Origin: Crotalaria pallida | Taxonomy: Eukaryota > Streptophyta > Magnoliopsida > Fabales > Fabaceae | Length of the DNA: 64,000 nucleotides | Assembly: GCA_037953625.1 (NCBI GenBank) | Contig: CM075656.1 | Coordinates: forward strand, 67,537,001 to 67,601,000 | Reading direction: 5' to 3' | In this document: piece after piece, positions 37,996-49,983 of the stretch | How the letters are laid out: each line of letters starts with the position of its first letter | How positions within the stretch are numbered: the stretch's first letter is position 1 | The notes under the pieces: generated by a model | Seen by the model: the letters and a program-made list of their open reading frames with translations, nothing else | Told to the model about the DNA's origin: nothing | Databases searched by the model: none | Translations under genes and position numbers: made by a program

Positions 37996-39600
37996 TGAGA
38001 TGGAGAGATTAAGTGTTTGAAACGGATCGCGAAAACGATAGAAAATAATAAACGAGTAGCGCGGAAACGTAAAAATGAAATATGCGGAAATTAAAAGAGA
38101 TAGGGATAGAAAAGCTTGCACCGGTGAATTTTATACTGGTTCAGCCTTCCCGTCGAAAGGCCTAGTCCAGTCCCCAAGCGACCCGCCTGAGAGTTCTTAT
38201 ACCAAGCAATAGAGCCGCACCCTATTACAACCAAGAGCACCCCGCACACTACTAGGAACCTCCGTTCGCTAGGGGCCTCAATCACACAGCAGGGTTCCTC
38301 GCCCTACGACGTATCAAACGTCGACTAAGGGATTCTCTCCCTAACCACTACGGTTAAGAACAGATCAATGAGAGTGATTACAATAGTTTGATGTGTTCTT
38401 CAACAACACAGATTCAACAATCAAGTACTATGATAATGAAGTAGTTGTTTCTCTAGAAGTCACTCAGCCAATAAAGATTTTTGTTCTTCAAAAGTATGAA
38501 CGTGAAAAGCAAAAGACTTGTGTAGAAGAAGAAGAGAGAAACGTGAAGCTTAGAAAAAGATGAATGAATGATCTGATTGAATGAATGAATGAATAGCCTC
38601 AATGTCGGAGTGATTTTTTATTTTAAAAAGAAAACCTTTTAGACTCAAAAATGATTTTGAATAAGTAAAACAAAATCAAAATAAAATAAAATAAGATTTG
38701 AAATAAGTTTTAAAATCAAAACTAAATCAAAACGATTTAGGAAATAAAATAAAGATTTGATTCTTAAAACCAAAAAGGAAATAATTCAAATTTAAAATCA
38801 TTTTCGAATTTTTATAAAATAAATCAGAATCTTTTATATAAAAACAAATCAGGAAATAATCAAAATGATTCGGACACGTTTTTCAATAAAACATGAAGTA
38901 ATCGATTACTTTCTGAAGGTAATCGATTATTCCTTCAAAAATAGAAATTCTTAAATTCATTTGAAAACCATGTAATCGATTATACCAACAATAGTTAATC
39001 GATTACATCACTCCTGTTCAATGTATGATGCAACTCATAATAATCGATTACACTAGTAAGTTAATCGATTATTGTGCCTCTGTTATGCATATGATGCAAC
39101 ATCATGTAATCGATTACTACAGAGCTTGTAATCGATTACTAAGCCACTGAAAAATATATGATGCAACAATTATAATCGATTACTTGACCCATGTAATCGA
39201 TTACTTCCATAAGAAAGTAACTGATTAACAAAATTCAATTAATCGATTACAACCTCTCTGATTTTTCTATGATGCAACAAAGTTAATCAATTACTTTATG
39301 AGATAATCGATTACTCTATCTTGCAAACATACAAATATACAGAGTTTTGTAACATCAAGTATTTTTACTAAGATTCAATGCAGAAAACATTTTTCATGCA
39401 AAAAACACGTTTTTCTTCTTCTCTCCTAAAATGAAAAACTTATTGGCTTTTGTAACTCTTAAAGAAATAAAAACTCCATTACCTTACAATTGATCTAAGG
39501 AAAAGGTTTCTAATAATCTATGCCTTGCTTGAGTCTTCAATCTTGAATGACACTTGCACTTGTGAGCTTGAACTTGAGTTGGTTTGTTATCATCAAAACA
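37996..39600 (-). mobile_element. SIRE/Maximus-like Copia LTR, minus strand
   Basis: On the minus strand it starts TGTTTTGATGATAACAAACC at 39600, a start recalled from legume SIRE-type Copia LTRs. It would end ...CCATCTCA at 37996 (TG...CA), though the left bound is uncertain. No matching 5-bp duplication is seen (TGATT versus CTATC). It contains a cluster of TAATCGATTA palindromes and a GC-richer end (38120-38320). It is a solo or partial LTR. Confidence 0.6.
38898..39314. repeat. TAATCGATTA palindrome array, ~65-70 bp period
   Basis: Twelve perfect TAATCGATTA copies and two degenerate ones are arranged mostly as pairs ~20-25 bp apart. Pairs recur every ~65-74 bp with ATGATGCAAC between them. 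Confidence 0.85.
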
Positions 39601-39794
39601 CTATCTTGAATTAAGCTTGAAGTCCATAGAGAGTTTGAAGCATGTCTTCCAACTAGCTTGACTTCCAACACTCGTCTCATTCATAACATTTTGATGAATG
39701 AATCATTGTCTAAGTTCGCTTGAAAATCGTTGAAGGGTTCTGAGGACATGCTCACACCTGTGAGCAATTTGATGCCCATCTAGAGCTTGCGATA
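39601..39794. other. Unassigned spacer
   Basis: Short sequence between two LTR pieces, with no feature recognised. The words GAATGAATCATT and ACACCTGTGAGCAATT are not matched elsewhere. Confidence 0.3.
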
Positions 39795-40466
39795 TGTAAC
39801 ACCCCTAATTTTCGTCTCCCGGATAATAAGGAAATTAATAATAAAGTTTTATTATTAATTTATATAAATTTTCCAAGTTTCTATTTTGTATTTAATTAGC
39901 CTTGAAATATAAAAATAGGTGAAAATATTTTTATATGGCAAATAAATACAAAAATATGGATATTGCATTTTAGTCCTTGGATTAAGACCTAAATGTAATA
40001 TTAGAAAGGTTCTTGGAGGGAAAGATTTAAAAAGTATTAATTTTTAAATTTTGTACTGACCTAACCGGTTAGTAATGCCCTGTAACCGGTTAGACGATGA
40101 ACCTAGAAACTGGGTTAGTGCGTTTTGATGAGTAATCACTTGATTAATCCACGAAATCAGCCTAAGATCAGTGGAACACACGCGTCAGTATGCATGTTAA
40201 CCTAATTGCTCTATAAAAGGCTGGATTGTTGAAGGTTTGGGGTTGATTTCTGAGTTTTGTGTTGGGGAGGCTCTGTTAGGGTTCCAACTTTGTCTGGAGA
40301 AATTCTTCTTCTTCTCTGAGTGTTGGAGAGCGAGTGATACACTATTGGAAAGGTTGAATCAAGGGCTTTTCATTGATACAAATATTATAAACCAAGAGTG
40401 TGTGTGGGAGGAGAAATCGATCTTGGAAGTTGAAGTTGGAAAGCTGAGTTTGTGTCTTTCTCACTA
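39795..40466 (+). repeat. LTR fragment with TATA box and TAACCGGTTA pair
   Basis: It starts TGTAACACCCC, a plus-strand LTR start. It has CTAACCGGTTAG (40061) and TAACCGGTTA (40083), then CTATAAAAG (40211-40219) followed by a leader-like stretch. It ends abruptly against a Copia coding fragment near 40466. ORFs inside are not credible. Confidence 0.55.
40211..40219 (+). promoter_or_regulatory. Putative LTR TATA box
   Basis: GCTCTATAAAAGGCTGG is a strong plant TATA context about 415 bp from the LTR start. Transcription would start near 40245. Confidence 0.45.
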
Positions 40467-40916
40467 GCCCTTGAAACCAATGAATTGCCAAGAAGATGAC
40501 AAGTGCCGCTAGTGCTTTTTCTATCTACTTTGCAGCCAGCAAAATCAGAATCAGAATACCCAACAAGATTACACGATGAACCTTTAGGGTACCATAAACC
40601 CATGTCAGTTGTGCCAGACAAATATTTCATTATACGCTTGGCAGCAACCATGTGCGTTTCTTTTGGATTCGACTGAAAACGGGCACAAAGACACACACTA
40701 AACATTATATCCGGCCTACTTGCCGTTAAATAGAGAAGGGATCCGATTATACCTCGATATTTTGTAATTTTTACGGATTTACCTCCTTCATCTTTATCCA
40801 AATAGCAAGAAGTGCTTATAGGTGTTGCTACTGCCTTGGCCTTATCCATGCCAAATCGCTTCAATAGCTCCTTGCAGTACTTTGTTTGGCTAATGAAAAT
40901 CCCATCCTTTGCTTGC
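40467..40916 (-). pseudogene. Ty1/copia RT end and RNase H remnant
   Basis: The minus-strand frame contains GIFISQTKYCKELLKRFGM, KYRGIIGSLLYLTASRPDI, AAKRIMKYLSGT, GLWYPKG and SDSDFAGCKVDRKSTSG, the standard Copia RT/RNase H end. The expected SKKQ...EAEY continuation is missing, replaced by unrelated residues from the LTR fragment to the left. At the right the frame is cut by the LTR starting at 40917. So it is a fragment between two LTR pieces. Confidence 0.88.
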
Positions 40917-42626
40917 TGTAACATCTGCCTTTTGACTCACTTCTTCTACAAGTCCCTAATCAAGAAATTATTTTAACCTAATTGATTTAAAAAAATTGAT
41001 TTAAAGGAGTTTTGATTTCGTGATGGATTTTTACACTTTGGAATTTAATTCACTTGTGTTATGATTTTATGTGTTTGATTTTCTAAGGTTTTCAATGAAT
41101 CATATTGCTTAAGGTTTTAATTGAGATTTTGTTTTCCTAAATTCATGCACATGGTTTTCTTGTTTTAAGATGGAAAATTATTTTTTACTCTAAGTTTCAA
41201 AAATCAAAGTCCAATCATCTTTATCTAGAATTATCTCTAGAAACCCTAATTAGTATCCTTAATCTTTGATTAAACCCTAATCGAGTTCTTAATCATTGAT
41301 TAAGCACTTAATCACTCTCTTAAACTCTAAACCCTCAAGGTTAGTGAGTTAACCTAGAATTAGTTTTCCCTAAACCTATGCTAGAATGGATTAAGTTTTT
41401 GATTAGTACCTTAATCCTTGATTAAGCCCTAATCTCTAAGGATTAGTGGACTAAACCTAAATTAGTTTTCCTAATCCTACCTTAATCACGATTAGATCCT
41501 AATTAGCACCTTAAACCCAAATTAGCCAACCTAATCTACCCTAAACCCCTAAGGCCGAATCTTAAGAGCATTACCTGGCCACCAAGTTGGTTTACTTGGT
41601 CTCCAAGTTGCTTTGCTTCATGGTTAAGTTAGTGACATCATCAAGGTGACCTAAGCATGACATAAGGAGGAAAAAAGAAAAGAAAAAGAAAAGGAAAAGG
41701 GAGAGAGCCGTGGGGAGGAGGAAACAAAACCCAAGCCCACTAAAACCAAGTATACAAACACCCACACACACACTTCATTTGGTTTCCATTTCCTCATTTC
41801 CATTCATTCCAAACCAAACACAACACTAAGAGCAAAATCAAGCTCTTAGTGAGAGAAAGAGAGAGTGGCCGAAATAGGAGAAGAAGGAGATGAACCAAAC
41901 CTCAACACCAATCTCCTACACAATCTAAGCAAAATCAAACCAAGGTAGTGAAGAAGAGAAGGAGAAACCATGGACTTAGGGAGAAGAGTGAGTGAACCGT
42001 GAGGAGAGGGAAGAGAAAACCAAAGAACAACCCAAGATTTGGACTTGATTTTGAAGTTTTAATTAAGTAAGCATTTATTTCATGATCTTAAAAGTTTTAA
42101 ACCTATTTTCTTTGATTCATTTTCGGTTTTTCATGATTTCTTTCTAAAGCTTTGATTTGGTTTGAAAAATGTTAATGCATGTCGGTTTTTATGTTAGATC
42201 TAGAGTTTTTACTCACATGCATGATGGTTTCAAAACTTGATCTTGAAGTTTTTGTTAAGAAAGTGTTTTCTCTCATGATCTTTGTAACACCTACAATTAA
42301 TTACCCTTAATACCCTTAGAAAAATAGTGAATTTAAAATTTTCTTTTAAACTTTATAAAAATCTTCCGTCAAACGGACGGAGTTTCGTTTGTTTTTAGGA
42401 CTTTCCAAAATATTTGCTTTAACCTGTAAAACTTATTCGAAGAAGATTTAAATACGTCAGAGACCAGCGGGGCCCAAAATATAGTTAAGTCCACTTAAAA
42501 CATTAGTTTAAAAGGGATACAAATGACCTTCCGAACTCTTAGTTTTCCAAAAAGGCAAGGAAATTAAAAATACAATATAATTCCCAAAATAACTCATGAC
42601 CGTCAGATGGTCGCTAAATACTATAA

Positions 42627-42649
42627 TACTTCCCACGTGGCGGGAAGTA
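42627..42649. other. Conserved-position hairpin, 8-bp stem TACTTCCC
   Basis: TACTTCCC (42627-42634) pairs with GGGAAGTA (42642-42649) around ACGTGGC. It sits next to the conserved words TACAGGTACCGAAGGAGCTT (minus strand) and TGTGTAATGCTA, as do hairpins at 52851 and 58637. Confidence 0.65.
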
Positions 42650-43048
42650 CTCCTGCTCGGCCAGACACGTGTAAGCTCCTTCGGTACCTGTAAAAATATA
42701 GCAAGAAGGGTAGCATTACACAGTACTAAGGAAAATAGCTTCTAAGAAGCATAGCTAACAAACTAGGCCCTATCACAGTAGAAATTATCCATTAATCTAA
42801 CGTTCTTTTTCAGATAATTACCTACAAGATCATTTTCGATAGAATAAGCCCTATGTCCATACCACTTTCCTAGCAATCCTACATTCAGCCCTAAATTACT
42901 TTCCAACTCCACTTGTACTAACATTTTCATATTTTAAATTCCATACTCATAAAATAACCAACTCACGAACATATATCGTTATTTTTATAAATCCCTTTTC
43001 ATTCTCTCTCAATTCATTGGATTCACATTTCTCATTCATTTTACCACT

Positions 43049-43588
43049 GGTCACGACTTACTGCGTCTGCACTCCTGTGCACTCACGTCTTACTGCTCCC
43101 GGGTATGTTTCATTTCATTCTGTCCCTGGTCACGACCTACTGCGTCTGCACTCCTGTGCACTCACGACTTACTGCGTCCGGGTATGTCTCACTCTCCCCT
43201 GGTCACGACCTACTGCGTTCGCACCACCGTGCGATCACGACTTACTGCGTCCGGGTATGTTTCATTCTCCCCTGCGTCCGGGTATGTTTCATTCTCCCCT
43301 GGTCACGACCTACTGCGTTCGCACCACCGTGCGATCACGACTTACTGCGTCCGGGTATGTTTCATTCTCCTCTAGTCACGACCAACTGCGTTCGCACCAC
43401 CGTGCGATCACGACTTACTGCGTCCGAGTATGTTTCATTCTCCCCTGGTCACGACCTACTGCGTTCGCACCACCGTGCGATCACGACTTACTGCGTCCGG
43501 GTATGTTTCATTCTCCCCTGGTCACGACCTACTGCGTTCGCACCACCGTGCGATCACGACTTACTGCGTCCGGGTATGTTTCATTCTT
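43049..43588. repeat. ~73-bp tandem repeat, about 7 units
   Basis: The unit runs from GGTCACGACCTACTGCG through GCACCACCGTGCG to ACTTACTGCGTCCGGG and TATGTTTCATTCTCCCCT. One extra 27-bp partial unit is near 43264. It is the reverse complement of the array in the LTRs at 57977-58339 and 63265-63627. The long ORFs here are repeat artefacts. Confidence 0.92.
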
Positions 43589-44836
43589 GGATCATAACCA
43601 CATCACATCTCATGAATACTCAAGCACAAACATCATGTCAATATCACATATTCTCATATAATTATTATTATCACATTTACACTTAACAACAAAAATCAAG
43701 CACAACATCCATCAAGTTCCTAATCACTCAATCACCATTCTCTAACTTATGATTCAATTAAATAATAAACATCACTTTCCTTTTATCAAGCCTCTTGTCC
43801 TTAATCCATTCATTAATTACTTGCTCGTAATTTTCCATCCTTTCCACCTTACTTATCCCTTTCTATGTGACTTGCCTATCTTTCACTTAGTCCATTAATT
43901 GTTTTACGAGTCACCGAACCTAACGCAATGTGAATATACATCAATAACAAGTAACAATCAACGGATAATAAACAAGGCAGTCGACATACTCAGGTATGTC
44001 TCAGAGTACTATAAATTAAGTCAACTCCCTAGGGTTCTTCACTTCCTACTTTAACATTAATAAAAGAAAATTTAACAAAATCATTTAATTAGTATTAACT
44101 TAACCATTGACACACTAACTACCCCAAAGGTTCATTTCATGCACTTTAAACATCCTCAGGTTATTCTTTTAATTAATTATCTACACCTAGTCATCATTAC
44201 AACAACCTAGAATCTATATCCTTAGGAAAGGTAACGCAAACCCCTCTTACCTTGCAAATGGGTGGTGTTGAATCTCAAGCATTAATCCTAAGTCTTAGCC
44301 CAATGATCCTTGGCGATTGAGCTCCCTAATCCTTGTCTTGTACCCACCTGGCCCTTAAAACCCTAGCTTTAATCTCCTACTCCTTGATGATGAGGTTTTA
44401 TGGGTATAACTCTCCTTAGTTGCTAGGTCAACAAATCCATGGAAATAGAGAGGGAGGGAGGCCACAAATTTGAGAGGGTACATAAGGATGGCTCTTGGTT
44501 ATTTGTGTTTGAGTTGATGATGGTGGAGCTAGGTTCTTGGATCAAGAGGGTGAGTTGTTGTGGTGGTTGGTGGTGATTTGGTGCTTGACCCATGATGGGG
44601 GTGATGGTCATGAAGATCAAGTTTGATGGTGCCTTGATCATGGGGTTTGGGGTGTGGTTGATGAGGATGAGAAGCTCTTGGGGTTGAGAGAAATGATGAA
44701 GGTGGTGAGAGACATGGAGAAGAAGGGAGAGGAATATGGGTGGTGGTGGTTTGTTGTTGTAAACTTGTTTAAGGTCAAGAGGAAGGGAATCGTGTGGCCA
44801 AGAGGCCACAACTTGGCCCCCAAGTTTTGATCCAAC

Positions 44837-45070
44837 GCACCAGATCTGGTGCTGCTGATCGCGCTCGCTTGGGCGAGTTCTGCCACCAGCTGGTGCTGCT
44901 GGTGCGGTCAGGTGGGGGTTTGGCGCACCAAAACGCGAGATCTGGTGCGGCTGGTGCGTTTCCGCGGGCGCCTGGTGAATTGGGGCCTCGCCTGGGCGGG
45001 TTTTTCATTGGCTGGTGCACCAATGAACAGTGCATCCGCCTGGGCGCATGGCTGGTGCGCCTAGGCGTGA
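44837..45070. repeat. CGCCTGGGCG / GCACCAGATCTGGTGC palindromes in solo LTR
   Basis: GCACCAGATCTGGTGC (44837-44852) and several CGCC(T)GGGCG-type words match those at 756-1063. Confidence 0.75.
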
Positions 45071-47112
45071 CATAGGGTTTTCAATGTTCGATTCGCCATA
45101 ACTTTTTCGTTAACCGTCGGATCGGGTCCAAACTTTTAGACAAGCTTCTTAACCCCTTAAACTTCATATCCAACGGTGGAATTTATTTGCTTAGCATCCT
45201 ATAATAAATTTCTAATTTTCTCTTTTCGGTCGATTTCTAACATCTAAAACGCCGATTTAACCCCCGATTTCGCCTATGTAACTTTGTTCGAAGCCACTAT
45301 TGCCTCCTACACGACCCCTAGAACTCATAATTACTAGTCGCCTTGCTTAAAAAATTCATTAAGCAATTAATCCATTCAGTTCCCTACATTAATAATCTAT
45401 TAAATCACTAATTAGACTTGGATTAAAATTAGGGATGTTACAATCTTGAGTTTTCTTCTTGATTTCTTAAATGGTTTTTGAAAAGAATTTGATTCTTGAG
45501 TTTTCATAAAGGATTTTTCAAAGATCTAGTGTTTTTTTTGCATGCATGTCAAGATCTATGTTTGAACTATGATATACTTTATGCTTGAGTTTTAATGTAA
45601 AGATCTTTGAAATGATTGAAATTTTCTTGATGACTTTCTTATGTTGGTCACCGTTTTGATGATTGTTATGGATAAAAGCTTGCTTTTCTTTTGCTTGATC
45701 TCTTGCATGTTATGATCTTGAAGTCTAGTGATGTTTTAAATGAATAGAAATTTGTGTGATATTGTGATTTTTCTATGATAGCCACGGTTTGTATGTGTGA
45801 ATGAAAATTGGTCTAAGTGTTTGTGTGAAACATGATTCGCTTTGTATGTGCTTAAGAGTTTGATTCCTTTATTTGATTAAGATATATGCATGAATAAGTA
45901 TGTGAACATGTTTATGTTTGACTTGATTTGATGACTTGTGATCATGTAATGTTTGAGATGAATGAATGATTGTTTAAGGTTCTTAAGTAAAGTAGGAATG
46001 ATTTTTAGAATGCATGAAGGTGTATAAATGGTTTAATTTGTTTAAGTATTATGCTGTCCACATTTGGTTTTAAGTGTTTGAACTTGAGAAAGTGTTGATT
46101 AAAGTGTTTATTGAATTGTTTTCAAGATGCTTGGTTTACCTATGTGTTTAAATTGGTTTTGAACAATGGAAAATGAATTTAAAACTTAGAATATGATGCT
46201 GTCCAGAATTTTCTAAGTTGTATTTCTTATTTAAAAGTGTTTTCAAAGTGTTTTAAAGTTTAGTTTTTTATGAGTATTTAACATAAGATAAAGTTGGTTT
46301 GAAAAGTGCGATTTTTTCAATGTTTTCGAAGTTGAGTTCATTGCTGTCCAAGAGAGACCAGCAAAGAAACCTTTGATTTAAATTGATTTATTTGATTATT
46401 TTCTCATGATTTTAAAGTATAAAAGTTAGTGTTTGATTTTGGAAAAGTTTGAGCAAAAGAGAATCGATGTTTTGGTTTTGCATAAAGATAAAGTTTGGAT
46501 TTTTCCTAAGTTACATTGAGAATAATTTTAAGAATAATATTACATAAAGTTTAATACTCATGTGTCTATCTTATGGGACTTGAAAGAAGTTGGAGTCGGG
46601 CAGACTAGGAAGGAAGCAGATCGTTCGGAACTTGTGGAATTGGTAACTGCAAACCCAGGTGAGAGAGAAGTTATCCAAAGACACTTTGGTGTCTAGTGAG
46701 TATGCTAGGACACTCCGTACTCTCTAAAAGTCGGAGTAAAGGTCTATGGTAGCTAGTAGTATACCCGATAAATTGTGTGCCTTGTTTGTATCGTGGTATA
46801 CGAAGACTCAGAGCTATACCATCACATGGTATTGATTGATTGGTATATTTGTTTATGTTGAAATATATTGCTTATATTGTTATTGCATGAGCATAATGCA
46901 TCATCCCGCGATATAAGATAAGAATAGCAAAGACATTAGAAAACTATAAGAAATCCCCCAAAGAATAGAGCGAAACTCTAAGGGATGGAACGCGCTACGA
47001 AACCGGATGATGCTGATGCGCCGAGTACGTGGATCGAGCTGACGACACGACGACGACGATGATGCCTTTGGACGCGGACGCAATGAATGCCGAATTCTAC
47101 AAAGATAGTTTC

Positions 47113-47510
47113 CATATGGTCGTAGCCATATGTTAAGATAGTTTCCATATGGTCGTAGCCATATGTTGAGATAGTTTCCATATGGTGGTAGCCATATGTT
47201 GAGAGTGAGTTAAGATAGGTCGGAGCCTATCTATCAAAGATTGATGGATATCCCACATATAGTCGTAGCTATATGCCAGAGGTGATTCTGAGTGGGTCGG
47301 AGCCCGTCAGAATGATGATTGATATTCCGCATATAGTCGGAGCTATATGCCGAGGTTGGTTCTGAATGGGTCGTAGCCCATCAGAAAGATTGTGGATATC
47401 CTGCATATGGTCGGAGCCGTATGCCGAGAATGATTCAGGATGGGTTGGAGCCCGTCAAACGTATTAGTCGAGTCCCACAGAAGCATTCCGCATATGGTCG
47501 GAGCTGTATG
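47113..47510. repeat. Array of 11 hairpins with TCGKAG-type loops
   Basis: Hairpins at 47113, 47146, 47179, 47213, 47256, 47294, 47330, 47361, 47404, 47439 and 47491. The loop is TCGTAG or TCGGAG (TGGTAG and TTGGAG once each). The stems differ but pair: CATATGG/CCATATG, AGATAGG/CCTATCT, CATATAG/CTATATG, TGGG/CCCA with TCTGA/TCAGA outside. The first three lie in a 33-bp unit and the rest in ~74-bp units. Confidence 0.85.
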
Positions 47511-48876
47511 ACGGAGATGACTTAGGATGGCTCGACGTTAGAACAAACGAGTATGACCTCACGACTTAAAACCCTAACCCGAAATAGTGGAGAGGAAGAT
47601 ACACCTGAATTACCCTTGTGGTGTTCAGCTGGATTATTAAGATAGGGGGCGGCAATGACGGTGATTCGTCAAGAAGCCTTGAGAAGTCTGTCTAGGTGGG
47701 AAAAACCATAGGGGCCCTAGCTGAACCGGTTGGAGCTGGTCACCCAAGGGTGTGGACGAAGTACCACACGATCACTAGACGGATGACTGACACCCCCCTT
47801 GACTAAATCTTGACCACTGAGAGGGATGCTCGAACACGGTCTGATGTGCCCTTTTTCTCGAGACATTATTTATTTTGCCATTCGTAAAAGGCCGGTGTGG
47901 TTAGAGATCCTGTACTCCTGATTGCTTCCGACTAGGTGGTTGGATTCTGAGGAGATGTAGACCTGAACCCAAGACCATAAAGCCTGAATTTCCGATGTTA
48001 TGGACTCGTGATATGTGGACAGAGAGACTTCGACTTTGCGAGATGAATTGATTAAGAGATTCCCTTAAGTGAAAGATAAAGTGTTAGATAATGTGACGAT
48101 TGCATTGCATCCTCATGCATCTTGCATAGTTATCTGCTGTATTGTTTGCTTGTATTATTTGTATGTTCTGGTATACGTCGCTAGTGTAAATCCAAGAAGT
48201 CGATGGGAGTAATTCCATTCGGATAACTTACTCTCTCAACTTCTTGTGCACATGTGACTATGAACCTCTGGTTCTAAAAGATGGCGGAGCTGGTGATGCT
48301 TCTCCTGGAAGAAGGACTCACTGATCGTAATGCGCTGACGAGAGGGCTACTGCTGGACGACGGAGACTGCTTTTGGGAACTTATGTTCCGGATCGAGAAG
48401 GGGACGCTGCTTAGTAGTTTATAGTTAGGTTCTAATGGACCCTTGTCGACATGTATATCAAGTGTACCCCTCTTCTTTTGAAATGTTTTGATAAAGTAAA
48501 TGCTTATGTATGAATGACACCGATGAACTATGGTGACTGCTTTTGAAAGAATCTTTATGATCTGTTTCTGAACTGTTTTCAAAAGGACTGTCGTAATCAG
48601 ACAGACAAACTATTTTAACTAAACCAATTATGTTTTCTATATGTAAAATGTTTTACTTATCCGTTGAAAGTAAGTTACTAATATCAAATTGTATTTAGAA
48701 AATTCAATGAACGTTTTTGAGAGAAAGGATTTTGAAAAGTAATACCTTGTTTTTGGAAAGCTTGACTGACGAGTTTTATTATAAAAAATAAAATTCACCC
48801 TATTTTTCATAAAAGAATTAACTAGTATTTGATAGTGTTTATTTCGAGTTTTCCAAAATCAGGGTGTTACACTTGG

Positions 48877-48888
48877 TGGTATCAGAGC
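48877..48888 (+). other. Primer binding site (initiator Met tRNA)
   Basis: TGGTATCAGAGC follows the LTR end (48871) by five bases. It is the standard plant initiator-Met PBS. Confidence 0.9.
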
Positions 48889-49021
48889 AATGGTTGTCCA
48901 TGTGGCCTGAACATGGCCTTTCATGTTCTCTGTTGTGTGATCTCTAGATATGTTAGGTTGTGTGATTAGATGCGTTAGTAGGTATATTGAATCGTTAGTG
49001 CGTTAATGAATATAGTTTACA

Positions 49022-49983
49022 ATGTCTGGAAGAGGAAGAGGTAGACATGCTCCTGAAGCGGCTCGGAACACCGAGGATATGCTACACGATCTGACTGCTG
49101 CAGTTCTGGGCATGAGTGAGAATCTCAACGCGATGCATCAACAGGCCCAATAGAACAACCAAAACCAAAACTTAGGACCTCAGGAATATAGGGGATTAGA
49201 TGAGTTTTGTAAGAGGAACCCTAAGGAATTCGCCGGTGGATATACTTCGGATAACGCTAACGAATGGATTAGGGAATTAGAAAAGATCTTCACCGCTATG
49301 CAATGCACCGATGCTCAGAAGGTAACCTACGCGGTCTATATGCTAACCAAGGAGGCATCTGACTGGTGGGAGAACATTAGGCAAGTTATGGAGGTTCAAC
49401 AGCAAGTTGTTACTTGGGACTCCTTCAAGCTAAGGTTCTTGGAGAAGTATTTTCCTATCGATATGAAGTTGAAGAAGGAAATAGAGTTCATGCACTTGGC
49501 TCAAGGAGATATGTCGGTCGGCGAGTATGCTGCGAAATTCGAGGAACTGGTGAAGTACGTGTCGCACTACAATCAACCCGGAAACGACCAGTCGAAGTGC
49601 GCGAAATTCCTAGATGGACTTAAGACTGAGATTAAGATGGCTTTCATACACATGGGGATCGACAGCTTTCCGCTCTTAGTGAGCAGATGCAGAATCTACG
49701 AGGATGGACTCAAAGCGAAGAACGTGGGCAATAAGGCTGCTGTACCCTCGAGTTCCCATGGACCAATGAGGAACAACCTCAATTACTAGAATGTGAGGCA
49801 AGGAACCCAGCATGGACGAGGACCTTACGATCGATTCGGAGGAAGAAGGGACAATCGATATGGAGGATTGAGATTCCAAAGGAATAACAATCGCAACAAT
49901 GGCAACCGGGGTAGTAGGAATGCCAATACTTGGAGCCACAACGGGAGTAGAAATTGCTACAACAATAACCCTACTGATAGGAA
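49022..49983 (+). pseudogene. gag: Chromovirus gag, two stops, truncated by Athila
   Basis: The ATG at 49022 opens MSGRGRGRH. A TAG at 49151-49153 interrupts a Gln-rich stretch. The gag core follows in the same frame: EFCKRNPKEFAGGY, NANEWIRELEKIF, TYAVYMLTKEASDWWENI, WDSFKLRFLEKYFP, EFMHLAQGDMSVGEYAAKFEEL. A second TAG at 49787-49789 precedes a Gly/Asn/Arg-rich nucleocapsid-like region (GPYDRFGGRRDNRYGG). The zinc knuckle is missing because Athila starts at ~49984. Confidence 0.85.

Larger units (their letters stand above)
42283..45442 (-). mobile_element. Solo LTR, 3.16 kb, minus strand, TSD ATCTT
   Basis: The plus strand reads TGTAACACC at the left and GGGATGTTACA at the right, flanked by a perfect 5-bp duplication ATCTT (42278-42282 and 45443-45447). 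No internal domain lies between. It is therefore a solo LTR from recombination between two LTRs. The family is that of 1-1422 and related to the LTRs of the element at 56530. Confidence 0.9.
40917..48871 (+). repeat. 5' LTR, ~4.8 kb without the nested solo LTR
   Basis: Starts TGTAACATCTG and ends CAGGGTGTTACA next to the PBS. It includes a purine-rich leader-like region (41660-42020), AT-rich DNA distantly like the reverse complement of copies A and B, a hairpin array (47113-47510) and a CG-richer end. No ORF is convincing in ~8 kb. Confidence 0.7.
40917..49983 (+). mobile_element. Chromovirus (Tekay/Del-like) element, 5' part, nested insertions
   Basis: A plus-strand element: a long 5' LTR (40917-48871, interrupted by a 3.2-kb solo LTR), PBS TGGTATCAGAGC, then gag truncated by the Athila element at ~49984. 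Its pol and 3' LTR are outside the window. CTTGC before 40917 would be the left half of its target duplication. The class assignment rests on the PBS, the LTR termini and the gag type. Confidence 0.75.

Noticed and set aside
43049..43588. CRISPR-like direct repeats
   Set aside because: Units are contiguous ~73-bp tandem repeats without variable spacers, inside a plant LTR, with no cas genes.
43017..43686. Long overlapping ORFs on the plus strand (up to 214 aa)
   Set aside because: They read through the 73-bp tandem repeat in more than one frame. The peptides are periodic and the same array in inverse orientation gives ORFs on the other strand elsewhere. No start context or family.
44775..45075. 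GC-rich ORFs on both strands
   Set aside because: Same LTR subrepeats as at 745-1196; frames not conserved.
48274..48582. 102-aa minus-strand ORF in the long LTR
   Set aside because: Low-complexity Ser-rich C-terminus, no motif, and inside LTR sequence between the hairpin array and the PBS.
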